Shown here piece by piece: positions 60,853 through 64,000 of a stretch of DNA of 64,000 nt. The DNA comes from JABCZZ01 sp964454545 (lineage in GTDB: Bacteria; Pseudomonadota; Alphaproteobacteria; Rickettsiales; JABCZZ01). Within the stretch, counting starts at the first letter, position 1. The number at the start of each line of letters is the position of its first letter. The DNA lies in assembly GCA_964454545.1 (NCBI GenBank), contig CAYVTI010000005.1, positions 11,198 through 75,197 on the forward strand, read 5' to 3'. A program made the position numbers and the translations under genes. The notes under the pieces are model-generated. The model saw only the letters and a list, made by a program, of their open reading frames with translations. It was not told where the DNA came from and did not search any database.

Positions 60853-61445
60853 AAATCCTCCTTTACATTATTAAGCCGCGCCAGGTAGCGCGCAATGATG
60901 TCTATTTCAAGGTTCAGTACATCGCCGGGCTTACACTCGCCGAGGGTGGTCGCCGACAAAGTATGGGGTATAATATTGACGGAAAAGCCATTTTCTGCAA
61001 CCCTATTCACGGTAAGCGAGACTCCGTCCAGCGCCACCGAGCCTTTTTCGGCGATGAAACGGCTAAGCGGTTGTGGCACCGAAAAATCAAGCTTTGCAGA
61101 GCCCCCTGCAGGAGTTTTTGTTTTCAGAGTCGCCAATCCGTCCACATGTCCGCTTACGAAATGCCCTCCCAGCTCGTCGCCCGCCCTGAGTGCGCGCTCA
61201 AGGTTTATCCTATCTCCCGTTTGCCAGCGCCCAAACGTCGTGCGCGATAAGGTTTCCTGCGACACCTGCACGGAAAAACCGTCCTGATCCTTTTGTATAA
61301 CCGTAAGACAGACGCCGTTGCAGGCTACCGATGCGCCTATCGCCATATCGCGCGTAAAATTTTCGGCGGCAACTGTAAACGTCCAGTCACCGGATTTTTC
61401 AATCTGCTCGATCGTGCCAATATGGGTTATAATGCCTGTAAACAT
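60846..61445 (-). CDS. ribE: riboflavin synthase alpha chain
   Basis: 199 residues. Two lumazine-binding barrels in tandem. MFTGIITHIGTIEQIEKSGD is the invariant start. The first barrel has GASVACNGVCLTV and the second KGSVALDGVSLTVNRV, with LGGHFVSGHVDG between them. Dismutates dimethyl-ribityllumazine to riboflavin. It starts 5 bp after ribD. Confidence 0.96.
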   Translation of the reverse strand: MFTGIITHIGTIEQIEKSGDWTFTVAAENFTRDMAIGASVACNGVCLTVIQKDQDGFSVQVSQETLSRTTFGRWQTGDRINLERALRAGDELGGHFVSGHVDGLATLKTKTPAGGSAKLDFSVPQPLSRFIAEKGSVALDGVSLTVNRVAENGFSVNIIPHTLSATTLGECKPGDVLNLEIDIIARYLARLNNVKEDLC

Positions 61446-61450
61446 AAATT

Positions 61451-62527
61451 TTATATAAGGTTATTGTCGTAAATTTCCAGCACATCATTTTGCATTTTCT
61501 GCATTTCCGCAAGGAGATAGCGCGGAATTTCGGAAAGTGGCAGGGCATCCCCGCTTACCGCATCCAGTCCTTTTTCCCCGATGATGAGCGGCGCGCGGAA
61601 CCAATATATGCGGTCGGCGAGATTCTGCTCTATGAATGCACCGGCGATTTTGCTCCCGGCTTCTACCAGCAGGCGAGTGACTCCTTCCTGTGCCAGGGTT
61701 TCCAGAATGTTCGCAAGCGACAGGCAACTGCCTTCGCGGGAGACTTGGAATATTTTTGTGTCCGGCAGGTTCTTTTTTGCATTATTGCCTTTGGCAGTAA
61801 ATACCCATGCCGGCAGCACTTTTGCTTTGTCAGAAATTCTTAAGGTGCTGTCGAGCACTATGCGCTGCGGCGAGTCCGCTTCGCGCCCGCTCAGGCGGCA
61901 GGTAAGCGACGGATCGTCCGCCAGCACGGTCCCGATGCCGGTCAGTATGGCATCGTGCGTGGCGCGCAGGTAGTGCCCGAAAATGCGGGAGTGTTCGCCG
62001 GTGATCCATTGGCTTTCACCGGATGCGGTGGCGATTTTGCCGTCAAGCGATGTGGCGAGCTTGAGGGCTACGAACGGGCGCTTGCGGTGTATCACCGAGA
62101 AAAAGCCTTCGTTGAGTTTCAGGGCCTCTTGCGCGCAGATATTTTCGATCACTTCGATTCCTGCTGCGCGCAGCTGCGCAAAGCCTTTTCCGGAGACCTT
62201 CGGATTGGGGTCGGTGCAGGCGGCAACAACGCGTTTTATGCCTGATTCTATGATGCCTTCCGTACAGGGGGGCGTCTTGCCGTGATGCGAGCATGGCTCT
62301 AACGTAACATATAAGGCGGCGCCGGACGCGTTAGCGCCTGCCTGTGCAAGCGCCAGCGTTTCCGCATGCGGCCTGCCGCCCCTCGCCGTATAGCCACGTC
62401 CGACGACGCTGCCATCCCTGACGATAACGGCCCCTACCGCCGGGTTAGGCCAGGCATTGCCCAGGCCGCGCTCCGCCAGGCGCAGGGCGTGACGCATGAA
62501 GTGTATGTGAGCTGTGACATATGACAT
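61451..62527 (-). CDS. ribD: bifunctional diaminohydroxyphosphoribosylaminopyrimidine deaminase / reductase
   Basis: 358 residues. The deaminase domain has HAETLALAQAG and PCSHHGKTPPCTEGII, the zinc ligands of the cytidine-deaminase fold, plus NPAVGAVIVRDGSVVGRGY. The reductase domain has RPFVALKLATSLDGKIATAS and GESQWITGEHSR. Second and third steps of riboflavin synthesis. ATG 62527 gives the usual MRHALRLAERG a few residues in; a GTG at 62554 is possible. Confidence 0.95.
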   Translation of the reverse strand: MSYVTAHIHFMRHALRLAERGLGNAWPNPAVGAVIVRDGSVVGRGYTARGGRPHAETLALAQAGANASGAALYVTLEPCSHHGKTPPCTEGIIESGIKRVVAACTDPNPKVSGKGFAQLRAAGIEVIENICAQEALKLNEGFFSVIHRKRPFVALKLATSLDGKIATASGESQWITGEHSRIFGHYLRATHDAILTGIGTVLADDPSLTCRLSGREADSPQRIVLDSTLRISDKAKVLPAWVFTAKGNNAKKNLPDTKIFQVSREGSCLSLANILETLAQEGVTRLLVEAGSKIAGAFIEQNLADRIYWFRAPLIIGEKGLDAVSGDALPLSEIPRYLLAEMQKMQNDVLEIYDNNLI

Positions 62528-62578
62528 GGTGGCCTGATTGTCTTCTCTGATCACCGGCCGCTGGCCACTGATCGCTTT

Positions 62579-63025
62579 CTATTCCAGGTTTCCAACAAAT
62601 TTCTCAAAATCCTTGGCTTCGCGGAAATTACGGTAGACGGAAGCGAAGCGTATGTAGGCGACATCGTCCAGATCCTTGAGGCCTTCCATGACCATCTCGC
62701 CGATGAGCGAGGAGGGGATCTCGCTCTCGCCCATGCTTTCCAGCTTGTGGACAATGGAATTGACGAGATTCTCGACGTCGTCGGCGCTCACCGGGCGCTT
62801 GCGGACAGCAACATTGATCGCGCGCGTCAGCTTGTCGCGGTCGAACACGCGCTTTTCGCCGTCTTTCTTGATAACCCAGAGCTCGCGCAAATGCACGCGC
62901 TCGAAGGTGGTAAAACGTGAATTGCATGCAGGGCAGAATCGTCTTCTGCGTATCGTCATCCCATCTTCGCTTGGCCGTGAGTCCTTAACTTGCGTATCGA
63001 GATTGGAGCAGAAGGGGCATTTCAT
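62579..63025 (-). CDS. nrdR: transcriptional repressor NrdR
   Basis: 148 residues. Zinc ribbon CPFCSNLDTQVKDSRPSEDG and RRRFCPACNSRFTTFERV, followed by an ATP-cone domain (VIKKDGEKRVFDRDKLTRAI to VASVYRNF). Represses ribonucleotide reductase genes according to nucleotide state. Position between glyA and ribD is the standard alphaproteobacterial order. Confidence 0.96.
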   Translation of the reverse strand: MKCPFCSNLDTQVKDSRPSEDGMTIRRRRFCPACNSRFTTFERVHLRELWVIKKDGEKRVFDRDKLTRAINVAVRKRPVSADDVENLVNSIVHKLESMGESEIPSSLIGEMVMEGLKDLDDVAYIRFASVYRNFREAKDFEKFVGNLE

Positions 63026-63032
63026 GGGCTAC

Positions 63033-64000
63033 CTAATAAATGGGAAACTGTTCGCATAGGAGTTTCACTTTCTCGCGCGTTCTCTTTTCAGCGAGGCTGT
63101 TATCGTCCGGGCTGGCGGAGAGGCCGTCCAGCACGTCGCCGATCATTTCCCCTATCTGCCTGAATTCCGCTGTGCCGAAACCGCGCGTTGTCCCGGCGGG
63201 GGTGCCGATGCGGATGCCCGAAGTGATGAACGGCTTTTCCGGATCGAACGGTATGGCGTTCTTGTTGCAGGTAAGCCCGGCGCGCTCAAGGCTTTCTTCC
63301 GCCGCCTTGCCCGTCAGCCTCTTCGGGCGCAGATCGACGACGATGAGGTGATTGTCAGTGCCGCCGGTGGTAATGGCAAGCCCGCGCTTCACCAGCACTT
63401 CCGCCAGCGCGCGCGCGTTTTCGATGACCGCCCTGCCATAAAGCTTGAAGCTTGGATCAAGCGCTTCGCCAAACGCTACCGCCTTGGCGGCAATGACATG
63501 CATCAGCGGGCCGCCCTGGATGCCAGGGAATATTGCCGAATTGATCGCGGTTGCAAGCGAAATATCAGCGCCTGTGGGAGATTTCCTTACGACCAGATCG
63601 GGAGTGTTGGAAAGAATCATGCCGCCACGCGGACCGCGCAGTGTCTTGTGCGTCGTGGTGGTGACTACGTGAGCGTGCGGCAGCGGGGAAGGATAGGTGC
63701 CTGCGGCGACGAGGCCTGCGACATGCGCCATATCCACCAGCAGGTATGCGCCAACCGAGTCAGCGATTTTGCGGAAATGCGCCCAGTCAACAACTCGCGG
63801 ATAAGCTGAAAATCCGGCGACGATGAGTTTTGGCTTATGTTCCCTGGCAAGCTTCTCTACTTCGCCCATATCAATAAGATGAGTGTCGGCTTTCACGCCG
63901 TACTGCACGGCCTTGAACCATTTGCCGGACTGGTTGGGCGCAGCTCCGTGGGTGAGGTGGCCGCCTGCGGCAAGCGACTGGCCGAGGATGGTATCTCCGG
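63033..64000 (-). CDS. glyA: serine hydroxymethyltransferase, 3' part (runs off the window)
   Basis: About 322 codons to the window edge, which cuts the N-terminus. Visible: GDTILGQSLAAGGHLTHGAA, the PLP region DMAHVAGLVAAG and TTTTHKTLRGPRGGMIL with the Schiff-base Lys, then GGPLMHVIAAKAVAFGEAL and the C-terminal TSGIRIGTPAGTTRGFG. Interconverts serine and glycine with tetrahydrofolate. It is 7 bp upstream of nrdR, in one operon with the rib genes. Confidence 0.96.
   Translation of the reverse strand, partial: GDTILGQSLAAGGHLTHGAAPNQSGKWFKAVQYGVKADTHLIDMGEVEKLAREHKPKLIVAGFSAYPRVVDWAHFRKIADSVGAYLLVDMAHVAGLVAAGTYPSPLPHAHVVTTTTHKTLRGPRGGMILSNTPDLVVRKSPTGADISLATAINSAIFPGIQGGPLMHVIAAKAVAFGEALDPSFKLYGRAVIENARALAEVLVKRGLAITTGGTDNHLIVVDLRPKRLTGKAAEESLERAGLTCNKNAIPFDPEKPFITSGIRIGTPAGTTRGFGTAEFRQIGEMIGDVLDGLSASPDDNSLAEKRTREKVKLLCEQFPIY

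Overview
The window looks like a draft-assembly piece of an alphaproteobacterial chromosome with moderate GC. The taxonomic signals are the gene order glyA-nrdR-ribD-ribE-(AsmA-like)-ribBX, an FtsZ with a very long linker and an LEIPAFLRRQ-type tail, etfBA, a TPR/methyltransferase protein starting MNRKARRAQ, and dispersed GTCATTGCGAG palindromes of the kind seen in Rickettsiales-like and other alphaproteobacterial genomes. A polyhydroxyalkanoate synthase, GltBD, cytochrome bd and an RND pump argue for a metabolically self-sufficient cell rather than a reduced endosymbiont. I cannot place it below class.

Layout. 0-5.6 kb: two tandem duplicate lipoproteins, NAD kinase, HemB with an esterase, a lone divergent pilin-like protein, and LptG. 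5.8-9.8 kb: a MoeB/ThiF-type E1-like enzyme, FtsA (separated from FtsZ by about 50 kb), and an AT-rich ankyrin-like repeat gene that looks acquired. 9.8-14.4 kb: etfBA, a small membrane protein, glutamine-dependent NAD synthetase, and a multi-pass membrane protein. 14.4-18 kb: tRNA-Leu(CAA), then the remnant of a Csu-type chaperone-usher locus. It holds a spore-coat-U subunit with a palindromic repeat inserted in frame at its N-terminus, and an usher lacking its N-terminal domain that abuts an unrelated gene fragment. 18-26.8 kb: divergent histidine kinase and LuxR-type regulator, a heavy-metal RND efflux system (short adaptor, pump, small exported protein, divergent NodT-type outer-membrane factor) and a PepSY protein. 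27-35 kb: gltD-gltB and a TPR/methyltransferase. 35-40 kb: unknown membrane proteins, an NCS2 purine permease and an (alpha/alpha)6 glycosidase.

40-43.2 kb holds a complete cytochrome bd operon, cydP-cydA-cydB-cydX, with the 45-codon cydX included. A perfect FNR/ANR-type box lies upstream, and an identical 14-mer lies upstream of the PepSY gene. 43.4-50.3 kb: a lipoprotein, MutY, PHA synthase, a beta-oxidation fusion enzyme and a hydrolase. 50.3-55.2 kb: a palindrome cluster, DUF190-crcB, a secreted heptad-repeat protein, a paralogue of the 35.7-kb membrane protein, and an APC permease. 55.4-55.8 kb: a small gene built on a 16-bp tandem repeat that contains a 100-N assembly gap. 55.9-64 kb: lptC-lptA, ftsZ, the riboflavin operon, nrdR and the 3' part of glyA.

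Most genes are housekeeping. The unexplained parts are the palindromic repeats (one of them apparently translated), the 16-bp repeat gene whose period leaves all three frames open, the paralogous membrane family, the heptad-repeat exported protein, and the decayed usher locus. I see no CRISPR array, prophage or transposase.
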